From assembly GCA_028289645.1 (NCBI GenBank), contig JANQOK010000013.1, forward strand, positions 496,001 through 560,000: a stretch of DNA of 64,000 nucleotides. Reading direction: 5' to 3'. The first letter of the stretch is position 1. The number at the start of each line of letters is the position of its first letter. A model generated the notes under the pieces. It had not been told where the DNA came from. It was given only the letters and a program-made list of their open reading frames with translations, and did no database searches. A program made the position numbers and the translations under genes. The stretch is from Anderseniella sp. (GTDB lineage Bacteria > Pseudomonadota > Alphaproteobacteria > Rhizobiales > Aestuariivirgaceae). Below are positions 1-10,301 of this stretch, one piece after another.

Positions 1-2
1 TG

Positions 3-1529
3 CCGGTCAAATGGGTGGCCGACCGCTCGGAAGCTTTCCTGACCGATGCCAACGGTCGTGACCATGTGACCACGGCTGAGCTTGCCACCGACAGTGGCGG
101 CAGCATCACCGGGCTGCGGGTCAAGACCATCGCCAACATGGGGGCCTACCTGTCGACATTCGCATCGTCGGTGCCGACCTACCTGTATGCGACGCTGTTG
201 TCGGGACAGTACAACATCCCCAACATCTATGCCGAGGTGGATGCGGTGTACACCAACACCTCTCCGGTGGATGCCTACCGCGGTGCCGGCAGGCCGGAAG
301 CCACCTACGTCGTGGAGCGGCTCATGGAAACGGCGGCACGTGAGCTGGGCATGGACCCGGCTGACTTCAGGACGAAGAACTTCATCAACTCGTTCCCGCA
401 CCAGACCCCCGTCATCATGTGCTATGACGCAGGCGACTACGGTGCATCGCAGCAGAAAGCGATGGAGATGATCGACTATGCCGGCTTTGAAAAGCGCAAG
501 GCCGCGTCGGCGCGCAAAGGCAAGCTGCGCGGTATCGGTTTCTCCAACTATATCGAAGCCTGCGGTATCGCGCCATCGGCTGCCGTCGGTTCGCTCGGCG
601 CCGGTGTCGGACTGTGGGAGTCGGCGGAGGTTCGTGTGAACCCGGTCGGCACGGTCGAAATCCTCACCGGTTCGCACAGTCATGGCCAGGGTCACGAAAC
701 AACCTTTGCCCAGCTTGTGTCCGACCGGCTCGGTATTCCGGCGGACCAGGTGGCCATCGTGCACGGCGACACCGACAAGGTGCAGTTCGGCATGGGCACC
801 TACGGTTCGCGTTCAGGCGCGGTTGGCATGACCGCCATCTCCAAGGCACTCGACAAGATCGAGGCCAAGGCCAAGAAAGTGGCGGCCCATGTGATGGAAG
901 CGTCGGAGAGCGACGTCGAGTTCAAGGATGGCAGCTTCTCGGTCAAGGGCACCGACAAGAAGATGGCGTTCGGTGAAGTCGCGTTGTCGGCCTATGTGGC
1001 GCATAAGTTCCCGACCTCGGAGATCGAGCCGGGCCTCAAGGAAGGCGCGTTCCACGATCCGACCAACTTCACCTTCCCGGCTGGTTGTCATATCTGCGAA
1101 CTGGAGGTTGATGCAGACACCGGCGTGACCGAGATTGTCGACTGGGTGGCCGTGGATGACTTCGGCAATGTGATCAATCCGATGATCGTTGAAGGCCAGG
1201 TTCATGGCGGTATCGCACAAGGTGTCGGACAGGCACTGACCGAGGCGGTGGTCTATGATGAAGGCGGGCAGTTGCTGACGGGTTCCTACATGGACTACTG
1301 CATGCCGCGCGCCGACAACCTGCCGTCGTTCAAGCTCGGCTTCACGAAAACCGAGTGTCCGTCAAACCCGCTGGGTATCAAGGGCTGTGGCGAAGCAGGG
1401 GCAATTGCGGCGCCTGCCGCGGTCATGAACGCCCTGACCAGCGCATTGGGCGTCAAGGACGTGCCGATGCCGGCAACGCCGCAGAACGTCTGGAACGCCA
1501 TGGCGCACCTGCGTGAAGCGGCTGAATAG
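3..1529 (+). CDS. Xanthine dehydrogenase family molybdopterin-binding subunit; form II CO dehydrogenase-like large subunit (5' truncated by window)
   Basis: Frame open to window start ([12 protein letters not shown]); [17 protein letters not shown] active-site loop of form II CoxL-like proteins; C-terminal [20 protein letters not shown]. Confidence 0.93.
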   Translation, partial: PVKWVADRSEAFLTDANGRDHVTTAELATDSGGSITGLRVKTIANMGAYLSTFASSVPTYLYATLLSGQYNIPNIYAEVDAVYTNTSPVDAYRGAGRPEATYVVERLMETAARELGMDPADFRTKNFINSFPHQTPVIMCYDAGDYGASQQKAMEMIDYAGFEKRKAASARKGKLRGIGFSNYIEACGIAPSAAVGSLGAGVGLWESAEVRVNPVGTVEILTGSHSHGQGHETTFAQLVSDRLGIPADQVAIVHGDTDKVQFGMGTYGSRSGAVGMTAISKALDKIEAKAKKVAAHVMEASESDVEFKDGSFSVKGTDKKMAFGEVALSAYVAHKFPTSEIEPGLKEGAFHDPTNFTFPAGCHICELEVDADTGVTEIVDWVAVDDFGNVINPMIVEGQVHGGIAQGVGQALTEAVVYDEGGQLLTGSYMDYCMPRADNLPSFKLGFTKTECPSNPLGIKGCGEAGAIAAPAAVMNALTSALGVKDVPMPATPQNVWNAMAHLREAAE

Positions 1530-1552
1530 AGCAAAGGGACAGGAGAAAACCT

Positions 1553-2347
1553 ATGTATGAATTTGAATATCACCGTCCCAAGAAGCTGGCGGATGCGGTC
1601 AAACTGATCAAGGCGAAGAAGGAAGGCAAGCTGATGGCCGGCGGCATGACGCTGATCCCGACCATGAAACAACGCCTGGCTGCGCCATCGGATGTGATCG
1701 ACCTGTCAGGCCTCGACAATTCGGGCGTGAAGGTCAGCAAGACCAAGGTGACCATCAAGGCGGGCACCACCCATGCGGAGGTCGCGTCCAGTTCAGACCT
1801 TAAAAAGGCGGTGCCGGCATTGGCTGCACTGGCCGGCATGATCGGAGACCCGCATGTGCGCCATAGGGGCACTATCGGTGGCTCGGTGGCCAATGCAGAC
1901 CCGGCTGCGGATTACCCTGCAGCTCTGCTGGCACTCAATGCCAAGGTGGTGACGGACACCCGCACCATCGAAGCCGACAAGTTCTTCAAGGGTCTGTTCG
2001 AAACGGCATTGCGGACAAACGAGATCATCAAGCAGGTCGAGTTTGAGATTCCGGCAAAGGCTGCCTATTCGAAGTTCCCGAACCCGGCGTCGCGCTATGC
2101 CATGGTCGGTGTCTTCGTGGCTGACTTCGGCAAGAAGGGAGTTCGTGTCGGGGTGACCGGCGCGAAAGGTTCCGCTTACCGCGAAAAGGCGATGGAAAAG
2201 GCGCTGACGGCGGAGTTTTCCGCTGATGCCATAGCCGGGGTGAAGATCAAGGCTGACGACATGAATGAGGACATTCATGCATCTGCGGAGTATCGTGCAC
2301 ACCTTGTGGGCGTGATGGCGAAGCGGGCGATCGCCGCTGCCAAGTAA
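1553..2347 (+). CDS. FAD-binding medium subunit of molybdenum hydroxylase (CoxM-like)
   Basis: MYEFEYHRPKKLADAVKLI, MAGGMTLIPTMKQRL, RHRGTIGGSVANADPAADYPAALLAL flavin-binding motifs; directly follows large subunit. Confidence 0.93.
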   Translation: MYEFEYHRPKKLADAVKLIKAKKEGKLMAGGMTLIPTMKQRLAAPSDVIDLSGLDNSGVKVSKTKVTIKAGTTHAEVASSSDLKKAVPALAALAGMIGDPHVRHRGTIGGSVANADPAADYPAALLALNAKVVTDTRTIEADKFFKGLFETALRTNEIIKQVEFEIPAKAAYSKFPNPASRYAMVGVFVADFGKKGVRVGVTGAKGSAYREKAMEKALTAEFSADAIAGVKIKADDMNEDIHASAEYRAHLVGVMAKRAIAAAK

Positions 2348-2369
2348 CCCGCGCCAAGTTGATAAGTAC

Positions 2370-2405
2370 CAGTCCGCGGGTGTCTTGCTCGCGGACTGTC
2401 TTTTT
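2370..2405 (+). terminator. Intrinsic terminator after the FAD subunit gene
   Basis: 9-bp perfect stem CAGTCCGCG / CGCGGACTG followed by TCTTTTT. Confidence 0.8.
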
Positions 2406-2430
2406 AGAGCAACCCAGATTGAGCAAGCGC

Positions 2431-3354
2431 ATGCCCAAAAAACTGCCGACGTCCATTGATGCCACCCAGGAACTGCTGTCGGGCGATGGCTACCTGGCCG
2501 ACCGGCCGCTGTCGACGGTGGTTTACCTGGCCCTGAAGTTGGGCAGGCCGCTGTTTCTCGAAGGCGAAGCCGGTGTCGGCAAGACGGAAATAGCCAAGGT
2601 GCTGAGCAGCGTTCTCGACCGGGATCTGATCCGCCTGCAGTGTTATGAGGGGCTTGACCTGGCCGCGGCGATCTACGAATGGAACTACTCGGCGCAGATG
2701 ATCGAAATCCGCATGGCCGAAGCCGAAGGCGTCGATGACCGTGACCGGCTGCAATCGGACATATTCTCCGACCGTTTCCTGATCAAGCGACCGCTGCTTC
2801 AGGCCCTTGAACCCCATGCCGGCGGTCCGCCTGTTCTGCTGATTGACGAACTTGACCGGACCGATGAGGCGTTCGAGGCTTTTCTGCTGGAAGTGCTGTC
2901 GGACTATCAGATTACGATTCCCGAAGTTGGCACTGTGAAGGCGGCCGAGCCGCCGATCGTCATCATCACATCTAACCGGACCCGGGAGGTGCACGACGCG
3001 CTCAAGCGGCGATGCCTGTACCATTGGGTCGGATATCCGTCGGCAGAGCGTGAGCTGGCCATCATCAAGGCGCGCAAGCCGGGCGTAGGAGACAAGCTGG
3101 CCGAAGAGGTCGTCGGGTTCATCCAGGCCTTGCGCGGTGAAGACCTGTTCAAGTCGCCGGGCGTTGCTGAAACCCTGGACTGGGTGTCGGCGCTGAACGA
3201 ATTGAACGCCATCGCACTTGACCCGGCAACGGTGAACGACACGCTGGGCGTGCTGCTGAAGTACCAGGACGACATTGCCCGCATGGAAGGCTCGGAGGCC
3301 AAGCGGCTGGTCGATCAGATCCAGTCTGACATTCGCCTGCGCGCGGCCGAGTAG
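2431..3354 (+). CDS. MoxR-family AAA+ ATPase (CoxD-like)
   Basis: Walker A GEAGVGKTE, Walker B VLLIDELDR; ATG at 2431 preferred over 2359 because the upstream part overlaps the terminator. Confidence 0.9.
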   Translation: MPKKLPTSIDATQELLSGDGYLADRPLSTVVYLALKLGRPLFLEGEAGVGKTEIAKVLSSVLDRDLIRLQCYEGLDLAAAIYEWNYSAQMIEIRMAEAEGVDDRDRLQSDIFSDRFLIKRPLLQALEPHAGGPPVLLIDELDRTDEAFEAFLLEVLSDYQITIPEVGTVKAAEPPIVIITSNRTREVHDALKRRCLYHWVGYPSAERELAIIKARKPGVGDKLAEEVVGFIQALRGEDLFKSPGVAETLDWVSALNELNAIALDPATVNDTLGVLLKYQDDIARMEGSEAKRLVDQIQSDIRLRAAE

Positions 3355-3359
3355 GGCCC

Positions 3360-4631
3360 ATGGCGATACAGCCAATACCGGCCAATTCAAACAGACCGCC
3401 CCCGACTGGCCACCTGCCGGCCAATATCATGCACTTCGCCCGCGTATTGCGCGACACCGGGCTGCCGGTGGGGCCCGGTGCGGTGCTGGACGCGCTGGAT
3501 GCGGTGCGTGGCGGCGGCATGGCGACCAAGACTGATTTCTACTGGATCATGCATTCGGTGTTCGTAAAGCGTCATGAGCACACCACGCTGTTCGATCACG
3601 CATTTGAAGTGTTCTGGCGCAAGCCGAAAATGGTTGAGCAACTGATGCAGCTGCTGTTTCAGCAGGTGCGGGTGGAGACAACACCGGACAAAAAGAAGGC
3701 TGGCCACAAGCGGCTGGCGGAAGCCATGTTCAACCAGGATGACGCGCAGTCGGAGCGGGAACGCCCGGCCGACGAGGTCGAGCTTGAAGGTGAATATACG
3801 GCGTCGGCGCGCGAAGTGATCCGCAACAAGGATTTCGAGCAGATGAGCGCGGACGAAGAACGTATCGCGCGTGCCGCCATCGCCCGCATGCGCATGAACC
3901 GGTTGCAGGTGAAAATGCGGCGCTTCAAACCGTCTGCGCAGGGCGTGGTGGACATGCGCGCCACCATGCGCCGCTCACTTCGGGCAGGTGGCAACATGAC
4001 GTCGCTGGCCCTGAAGGCGCGCCAGACCCGTGAGCCACCGCTGGTGGTGCTGCTTGATATCTCCGGGTCGATGGCCAACTACTCGCGGATATTCCTGCAC
4101 TTCCTGCATGCGCTTACCAATGACCGATCCCGGGTGCAGGTGTTTGTATTCGGCACACGGCTGACCAATATTACCCGTGAGCTGAAGCGACGGGATGTGG
4201 ATGAAGCCATGGAACTTGTAGGCTCGAATGTGGACGATTGGTCGGGCGGTACGCGCATTGGCCACACCTTGCGCGAATTCAACCGCAAGTGGGCGCGGCG
4301 TGTTCTGGCCCAGGGCGCCCATGTGCTGATGATGACAGACGGGCTGGACCGGGATGACGTCGACCTGCTGGAAACTGAAATGGCGCGGCTGGCGCGGTCC
4401 GCCAAGCGGGTCGTCTGGCTAAACCCGCTTTTGCGCTATGGTGGGTTTGAAGCCCGTGCCAGCGGTATCAGGGCGATCATGCCCCATGTGGACGAGTTCC
4501 GGCCCTGCCACTCCCTGAATACACTGGCTGACCTGGCTGAGGTGCTGTCGGGTTCACGCAACGAAATGCACGATCCGCAGGTTTGGCTTAAAACAGGTGA
4601 TCCGCGGAAAACTGAAGAGGTAAGACCATGA
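3360..4631 (+). CDS. VWA domain-containing CoxE-like protein
   Basis: MIDAS-like LLDISGSMANYSRIFLHFLH, MMTDGLDR; downstream of MoxR ATPase. Confidence 0.88.
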   Translation: MAIQPIPANSNRPPPTGHLPANIMHFARVLRDTGLPVGPGAVLDALDAVRGGGMATKTDFYWIMHSVFVKRHEHTTLFDHAFEVFWRKPKMVEQLMQLLFQQVRVETTPDKKKAGHKRLAEAMFNQDDAQSERERPADEVELEGEYTASAREVIRNKDFEQMSADEERIARAAIARMRMNRLQVKMRRFKPSAQGVVDMRATMRRSLRAGGNMTSLALKARQTREPPLVVLLDISGSMANYSRIFLHFLHALTNDRSRVQVFVFGTRLTNITRELKRRDVDEAMELVGSNVDDWSGGTRIGHTLREFNRKWARRVLAQGAHVLMMTDGLDRDDVDLLETEMARLARSAKRVVWLNPLLRYGGFEARASGIRAIMPHVDEFRPCHSLNTLADLAEVLSGSRNEMHDPQVWLKTGDPRKTEEVRP

Positions 4632-4957
4632 GCAGCAATGATGCCAACCTGCTGGCAACGGCCAGCAACTGGGTGCGGGAAGGCCGCAAGGTGGCGCTGG
4701 CAACGGTGATCGAGACCTGGGGATCGGCGCCGCAACCGGTCGGTTCGCAACTGGTGATCGACGCTGACGGCAATTTTGAAGGCTCAGTGTCGGGCGGATG
4801 TGTTGAAGGAGCCGTGGTCACCGAAGCGCAGGACGCCATAGAAAGCGGCGCCGGCAAGGTGCTGGCGTTCGGCGTGGCTGATGAAACCGCCTGGGAGGTT
4901 GGTTTGGCGTGCGGTGGCAAGATCAGGGTCTATGTCGAACCAGTGACAGGAGGTTGA
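4628..4957 (+). CDS. XdhC/CoxI family protein, N-terminal-domain type
   Basis: GRKVALATVIETWGSAPQPVGSQLVI...GSVSGGCVEGAVV; ATGA overlap with upstream stop. Confidence 0.88.
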   Translation: MSSNDANLLATASNWVREGRKVALATVIETWGSAPQPVGSQLVIDADGNFEGSVSGGCVEGAVVTEAQDAIESGAGKVLAFGVADETAWEVGLACGGKIRVYVEPVTGG

Positions 4958-4964
4958 CGCTTAG

Positions 4965-5642
4965 ATGGACGTTGCGGTTCTCGAAACACTGGAAAACGCC
5001 CGTGCCGACCGGCTCGCCGTCGCGGTGGTGACCGACATCGCCTCCGGCGCGCAGGAAGTTGTGGCCCAGCGCTATGCGGAAGAGCACGCGCTGGCCGAGG
5101 CACTGGAGACCGGATTCCGGTTTGACAAATCCGGAGTCGTTTCAACGGACAAGGCCGAGTTCTTCATCCACGTTCACAATCCGGCCCTGCGGCTGGTGAT
5201 CATCGGTGCAGTCCATATCGCCCAGGCGATTGTGCCGATGGCGAAAGCTGCCGGTTATGACATCACGGTAATTGACCCGCGCGGGGCGTTTGCTACCGAA
5301 GACCGGTTTCCCGGCGTTAAACTGCATGCGGATTGGCCTGACGAAGTATTACCTGCCATGGCCCTTGATGCGCGCACCGGTTTTCTGGCGCTCACCCATG
5401 ACCCGAAGGTGGATGATCCGGCGCTGGTCGCAGCGCTGCAAAGTGAGTGTTTTTATATCGGTGCCCTGGGATCCAGGCGGACCCAGGCTGCGCGTACCGA
5501 GCGGCTGAAACAGGCAGGGGTGGAACCATCGCGCATTTGCGGACCGGTTGGCCTGGATATTGGCGCGCGCGGAGCCCCGGAAATTGCCATTTCGATCATG
5601 GCCGAAATGACCAGGGCGCTGCGACTGGGTCTGGATACATGA
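4965..5642 (+). CDS. XdhC family protein, Rossmann (C-terminal-domain) type
   Basis: LRLVIIGAVHIAQAIVPMAKAAGYDITVIDPRGAFAT; GALGSRRTQAARTERLKQAG; own AGGAGG at 4948-4953. Confidence 0.88.
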   Translation: MDVAVLETLENARADRLAVAVVTDIASGAQEVVAQRYAEEHALAEALETGFRFDKSGVVSTDKAEFFIHVHNPALRLVIIGAVHIAQAIVPMAKAAGYDITVIDPRGAFATEDRFPGVKLHADWPDEVLPAMALDARTGFLALTHDPKVDDPALVAALQSECFYIGALGSRRTQAARTERLKQAGVEPSRICGPVGLDIGARGAPEIAISIMAEMTRALRLGLDT

Positions 5643-6646
5643 CATTCGGCGAAGTCGACGTTGCCCGGGCGCAAGGGGCCATACTGGCCCACTCGGTGCG
5701 CGCGCACGGTGTCAGTTTCAAGAAGGGCAGGGTGCTGTCTGCTGGAGATATCGCCGAGTTGACCAAAGCCGGCGTTGCGACCGTGTTTGCTGCGCGTGTC
5801 GAAGCAGACGATGTGCATGAAGATGCGGCTGCCGCCCGGCTGGCGGATGCGGTGTGCGGCGATGGCATGGTCCGGCAGGAGGCCTCGACAGGACGCGCAA
5901 ACATCTATTCCGCGCATGACGGCATTGTGCTGGTGGACGCCGGATTGGTGCGGGCGCTCAACCGGCTGCACGAAGCCGTGACACTGGCGACGCTGACACC
6001 GTTTCAGGCAGTCAAGGCCGGCCAGATGGTCGCGACGGTGAAGATCATACCGTTTTCAGCGCCGGCAAGCGTTGTCGATGAGGCCGCGGACCTGGCCGGG
6101 TCCGGATCGCTGCTGACAGTTGTGCCGTTTTTACCGCACAAGGCAGGACTGGTGCTGACCCGCACCGCAGGAATGAAGGAATCCCTGCTGGAAAAGTCGG
6201 CCACTGTCATTCGCGACCGGCTTGAACGCCATGGCAGCACGCTGGGCGATGTGGTGGAGGTCGCACACACCATTGAGGGCGTGTCCGGCGGCATCAGCAG
6301 GTTGAAGGCGTCAGGACACAACCCAGTGCTGGTTTTCGGCGCATCGGCCATCGTTGACCGCGGCGACGTGGTGCCGGCGGGCCTGGAAGCCGCCGGTGGG
6401 CAGATCGTGCATCTGGGCATGCCGGTCGACCCGGGCAATCTGCTGTTGCTCGGCTCGCTCGGCGGAGACGCGGTGATTGGCGTGCCATCGTGTGCCCGGT
6501 CTCCGAAACTGAACGGATTTGACTGGGTGCTGGGCCGGGTGCTGGCTGGCATCGACGTGCGGCCACAGGACATCATGGATATGGGGGCAGGCGGGCTGTT
6601 GATGGAGATCGACACCAGGCCGTCTCCGCGTGAGGCCGGCCGGTGA
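5639..6646 (+). CDS. Molybdopterin-binding (MoeA/MogA-like) protein
   Basis: NPVLVFGASAIVDRGDVVPAGLEAAGGQIVHLGMPVDPGNLLLLG MoCF-type motif; ATGA overlap with XdhC stop; start at 5639 rather than the 5447 ORF start. Confidence 0.85.
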   Translation: MTFGEVDVARAQGAILAHSVRAHGVSFKKGRVLSAGDIAELTKAGVATVFAARVEADDVHEDAAAARLADAVCGDGMVRQEASTGRANIYSAHDGIVLVDAGLVRALNRLHEAVTLATLTPFQAVKAGQMVATVKIIPFSAPASVVDEAADLAGSGSLLTVVPFLPHKAGLVLTRTAGMKESLLEKSATVIRDRLERHGSTLGDVVEVAHTIEGVSGGISRLKASGHNPVLVFGASAIVDRGDVVPAGLEAAGGQIVHLGMPVDPGNLLLLGSLGGDAVIGVPSCARSPKLNGFDWVLGRVLAGIDVRPQDIMDMGAGGLLMEIDTRPSPREAGR

Positions 6647-7218
6647 GCCGGGTGGCAGGTGTGGTGCTGGCGGCCGGCACATCGTCCCGGTTTGGCCCAG
6701 AAAATAAGCTGCTGGCCAGCTATGGCGGGCAACCGATGCTGCGCTGCGTGGTTGAAACCGCGTTGGCCACGGAGCTGGATCCGGTTATCATAGTGACCGG
6801 CCACGACGCCGGCGGTGTTCAGCAGGCTCTGCATGGGCTGGATGTGGTTTTTGCCCACAATGCCGGGTTTGAAACTGGGCAGGCCAGCTCGCTAAAAACC
6901 GGGATTGCTGCCGTGCCGGACGGTTGCGCAGGCGCCATGATCCTTTTGGGTGACATGCCTGATGTGTCTGCTGCAGTCATCAACCAACTGTTGGACGAGT
7001 TTGCCGGCGAGGCCTGCATTGTGGTTCCGCATCATGGCGGAGTTCGCGGTAATCCGGTGATTTTGGGCAGAGGTAGCTTTAACGAGCTCGACAAAACCGC
7101 AGGGGACAAGGGAGCCCGCGACCTGTTGAGCGGTGGCAATGTCCGCATGATCGATGTGGGCACGGATGCTGTGTTGCGGGACTTTGATACGTCAAACAGC
7201 CTGAAAGGCCACCAATAG
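6643..7218 (+). CDS. MobA/MocA-like NTP transferase (molybdenum cofactor cytidylyltransferase-like)
   Basis: GVVLAAGTSSRFGPENKLLASYGGQPMLR; ILLGDMPDVSAAVINQLL; GTGA overlap. Confidence 0.88.
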   Translation: MSRVAGVVLAAGTSSRFGPENKLLASYGGQPMLRCVVETALATELDPVIIVTGHDAGGVQQALHGLDVVFAHNAGFETGQASSLKTGIAAVPDGCAGAMILLGDMPDVSAAVINQLLDEFAGEACIVVPHHGGVRGNPVILGRGSFNELDKTAGDKGARDLLSGGNVRMIDVGTDAVLRDFDTSNSLKGHQ

Positions 7219-7264
7219 CGTTTCAATGAGTCAATCCAATTGGTAAGCCGGAGTATTTCACACC

Positions 7265-7879
7265 ATGTACAAGCTGATCGGATCGCCGAAATCCCGTGCC
7301 TTCAGGGTCATGTGGATGCTGGAAGAACTGGGCCAGACCTACGAACAGGACAATGCCTCACCGCGTTCGCCGGAGGCGCTTGCGGTCAACCCGTCAGCCA
7401 AGGTACCTGCCTTCATGGATGGTGAGGACATCATCCTGGACAGTGTGGCGATCTGCCAGTATCTGGCGGACAAGCATGGCAAGTTCACCCACAAGGCGGG
7501 TACTGTGGCACGTGCCAGGCAGGACAGTTTCACCCACCTGGCGCTGGATGAGCTGGATGGATCGTTGTGGTGGGCGGCGAAGAACAGTTTCGCGCTGCCG
7601 GAAGAGCTGCGCAGCGACAAGGCCGCGGCAGCCTGCAAATACGACTACATGCGCGGACTGACCCACCTGGAAACCCGCCTTGGCGACAACCTGTATGTCA
7701 CCGGTGACGACTTCACCGTGCCCGACCTGATCATCGGGCACTGCCTGGGCTGGGGGATCAATGTAATGAAATGGCTGCCGCCGAAAGGCCCGTTGCGGGA
7801 CTATCTGGCACGGGTGCGCGAGCGGCCCGCCTTCAAGACGGCCTGGGCCAAGCGCGAAGCCGCGCCGAACATGTTCTAA
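7265..7879 (+). CDS. Glutathione S-transferase family protein
   Basis: YKLIGSPKSRAFRVMWMLEELGQTYE...NPSAKVPAFMDGEDIILDSVAICQYLADKHG. Confidence 0.9.
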   Translation: MYKLIGSPKSRAFRVMWMLEELGQTYEQDNASPRSPEALAVNPSAKVPAFMDGEDIILDSVAICQYLADKHGKFTHKAGTVARARQDSFTHLALDELDGSLWWAAKNSFALPEELRSDKAAAACKYDYMRGLTHLETRLGDNLYVTGDDFTVPDLIIGHCLGWGINVMKWLPPKGPLRDYLARVRERPAFKTAWAKREAAPNMF

Positions 7880-7891
7880 TGCGAGGCGTGA

Positions 7892-8617
7892 TTAGATCAG
7901 CTTCAATGCCCTGAAACTGGTGTGGCCGGTGCGGCCGATGATGATGTGGTCGTGTACTGTGATGGTCAGTTTCGCCGCTGCCTCCACAATCTGCCGGGTC
8001 ATGTCGATGTCGGTCTGCGACGGCGTCGGATCACCGGACGGATGGTTGTGCACCAGGATGATGGCCGAAGCGGACAGTTCCAGTGCCCGCTTGATAATCT
8101 CGCGCGGATAGACCGGTGTGTGGTCGACAGTGCCGCGTTGCTGCACCTCGTCGGCAATCAGCACGTTCTTGCGATCCAGAAACAGCAGCCGGAACTGCTC
8201 TCGGTCGTCATAGGCCATGGCCGCAGTGCAATATTCGATCAGAGCGGACCAGGATGTCAGCGCAGGCTTTGCCAGCACCGAAGTGCGTGCCATGCGCACG
8301 GATGCCGCCTGGATGAGTTTCAGCTCAAACACAACCTTGTCGCCGATACCCTTGACCTCCTTCAGACGCGCTGCCGGCGCGGCAAGGACATCGCCGAATG
8401 TTCCGAACCTGGCGATCAGCGCCTTGGCGATTGGCTTGGTATCCTGCCTGGGAATGGCACGGAAAAGTACCAGTTCCAGCAGTTCATAGTCGGGCATGGC
8501 GTCGGGGCCGCCCTGGCTGAAACGCTCGCGCAGGCGCTCGCGATGGCCCAGGTGACCGGGCATATCCTTGTTGCTGCCGCCTGCAAGTGCGAGGTCCGGT
8601 TCGTCCTTGAAACTCAT
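7892..8617 (-). CDS. radC: RadC family JAB-domain protein
   Basis: [48 protein letters not shown]; start at MSFKDEPD. Confidence 0.93.
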   Translation of the reverse strand: MSFKDEPDLALAGGSNKDMPGHLGHRERLRERFSQGGPDAMPDYELLELVLFRAIPRQDTKPIAKALIARFGTFGDVLAAPAARLKEVKGIGDKVVFELKLIQAASVRMARTSVLAKPALTSWSALIEYCTAAMAYDDREQFRLLFLDRKNVLIADEVQQRGTVDHTPVYPREIIKRALELSASAIILVHNHPSGDPTPSQTDIDMTRQIVEAAAKLTITVHDHIIIGRTGHTSFRALKLI

Positions 8618-8648
8618 TCTCAGACCTCCAGGGGCGTTTGCGGCACGA

Positions 8649-9479
8649 TCAGGTCTTGTGTGGCGGGCAGTGATAGCCTTCAGGCGACAATGTGAAGATC
8701 TCGCATCCGTCAGCGGTGATGCCGATTGTGTGCTCAAACTGTGCCGACAGCGACCGGTCACGGGTAACCGCGGTCCATCCGTCGGAAAGCACTTTGACCT
8801 GCGGCCGGCCCAAATTGATCATCGGCTCCACTGTGAAGAACATGCCTTCGCGCAGTTCGATGCCTTCGCCCTTGCGGCCGTAGTGCAGAATGTTCGGCAT
8901 GTCGTGAAACAGCCGGCCAAGGCCGTGGCCACAGAAGTCGCGCACTACCGAACAGCGCTCACTTTCGGCATAGGTCTGGATGGCATGACCAATATCGCCG
9001 GTATGGGCGCCAGGGCGGATCACTTCCAGGCCGCGCATCAGGCACTCATAGGTGATCTCGATCAGCCGTTCCGCCTTGCGATTGATGGCGCCGACAGGGT
9101 ACATGCGGCTCGAATCGCCGTGCCAGCCGTCCACGATCAGGGTGATGTCGATGTTTACGACTTCGCCTTCCTTAAGTGCGCGTGGACCGGGAATGCCATG
9201 GCAAACCACATGGTTGATTGAAGTGCAGATGGATTTGGGAAAGCCGCGATAGTACAACGGTGCCGGCGTGGCGCCGTTGTCTCTGGCGAACATCAGCGCC
9301 ACCCGGTCCAGTTCTGCCGTTGTGACGCCTGGTTTCACCAGTGGAACCAGCAAATCGAGCGCTTCGGCCGCCAGCCTGCCAGCCTTGCGCATGCCCTCGA
9401 AATCTTCAGGCCCGTGCAGCTTGACCTGGCCATTGTTGACCAGCGGGGCGGCTGTTGCTTCTACATAGGTGGTTTGCAT
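8649..9479 (-). CDS. map: Type I methionyl aminopeptidase
   Basis: [63 protein letters not shown]. Confidence 0.96.
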   Translation of the reverse strand: MQTTYVEATAAPLVNNGQVKLHGPEDFEGMRKAGRLAAEALDLLVPLVKPGVTTAELDRVALMFARDNGATPAPLYYRGFPKSICTSINHVVCHGIPGPRALKEGEVVNIDITLIVDGWHGDSSRMYPVGAINRKAERLIEITYECLMRGLEVIRPGAHTGDIGHAIQTYAESERCSVVRDFCGHGLGRLFHDMPNILHYGRKGEGIELREGMFFTVEPMINLGRPQVKVLSDGWTAVTRDRSLSAQFEHTIGITADGCEIFTLSPEGYHCPPHKT

Positions 9480-9492
9480 GGCTTACCTTGCT

Positions 9493-10218
9493 CTACGACA
9501 CGCTTTCTATTTCAACTGACGTGTCACATGAAATCGCATCATCGCCCATGGTGCAAGCCATCGCGATGCTCTCGACACCTGATTTAGTCGCTTTGGTCCA
9601 GGTTTCAAAGTAAAACGGATCAATATCGCGGGCCAGCGAGAAGCATTCGGCATCACTGCGCTGGATCAGGTACACCATCACCGCTCGATGTCCGTCACGC
9701 ACCATGTCGGCCAGTTCATCAAGGTGCTTGGCGCCGCGCGATGTGACGGCGTCGGGAAATTCGGCCAGGCCGGCCGTACGCGACAGGGTGACGTTCTTGA
9801 CCTCGACATAGCATGACGGTTTGTCGTCATCCGACAACAACAGGTCGATGCGGCTGTTCTTGCCGTACTTCTGTTCGCGCTTGAGCGTGCCGTAGCCGGC
9901 AAGCTCAGGGATGCGCCCGGCGGTGATGGCTTCCTCGACCAGCTTGTTGGGCAGGCCGGTGTTCAAACCGACCCGGGCCTTGCCGCCGCCGGCATTGAGC
10001 GCCTCGACCATCTCCCAGGTATGCTTGTATTTGCGCGTCGGGCTGTCGGACACCGATAGCCAGACCGGATTGCCCGGATCCAGCAATCCCATCATTGAGC
10101 CGGTGTTCGGGCAGGTGGCGGTGACGATTTCTCCCGTGTCCAGAGTCACATCGGTCAGGAACCTCTTGTAGCGCTTGATCAGCGTGCCGCGCAGCAGTGG
10201 TTTATCGGAAATTTTCAT
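9493..10218 (-). CDS. sfsA: DNA/RNA nuclease SfsA
   Basis: LIKRYKRFLTDVTLDTGEIVTATCPNTGSMMGLLDPGNPVWLS; FPDAVTSRGAKHLDEL. Confidence 0.95.
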   Translation of the reverse strand: MKISDKPLLRGTLIKRYKRFLTDVTLDTGEIVTATCPNTGSMMGLLDPGNPVWLSVSDSPTRKYKHTWEMVEALNAGGGKARVGLNTGLPNKLVEEAITAGRIPELAGYGTLKREQKYGKNSRIDLLLSDDDKPSCYVEVKNVTLSRTAGLAEFPDAVTSRGAKHLDELADMVRDGHRAVMVYLIQRSDAECFSLARDIDPFYFETWTKATKSGVESIAMACTMGDDAISCDTSVEIESVS

Positions 10219-10301
10219 GGTGGCTTGACCTGTTGAGTGGCTTCTGACGTAAGTGGATGCACAAACGATTAAGTGTCACATAAACCGGAAAATTTCCAGC
10301 C

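Noticed and set aside
2404-3390. 328-aa minus-strand ORF
   Set aside because: Antisense to the MoxR ATPase gene; no motif
6004-6858. 284-aa minus-strand ORF
   Set aside because: Antisense to the molybdopterin-binding and MobA-like genes
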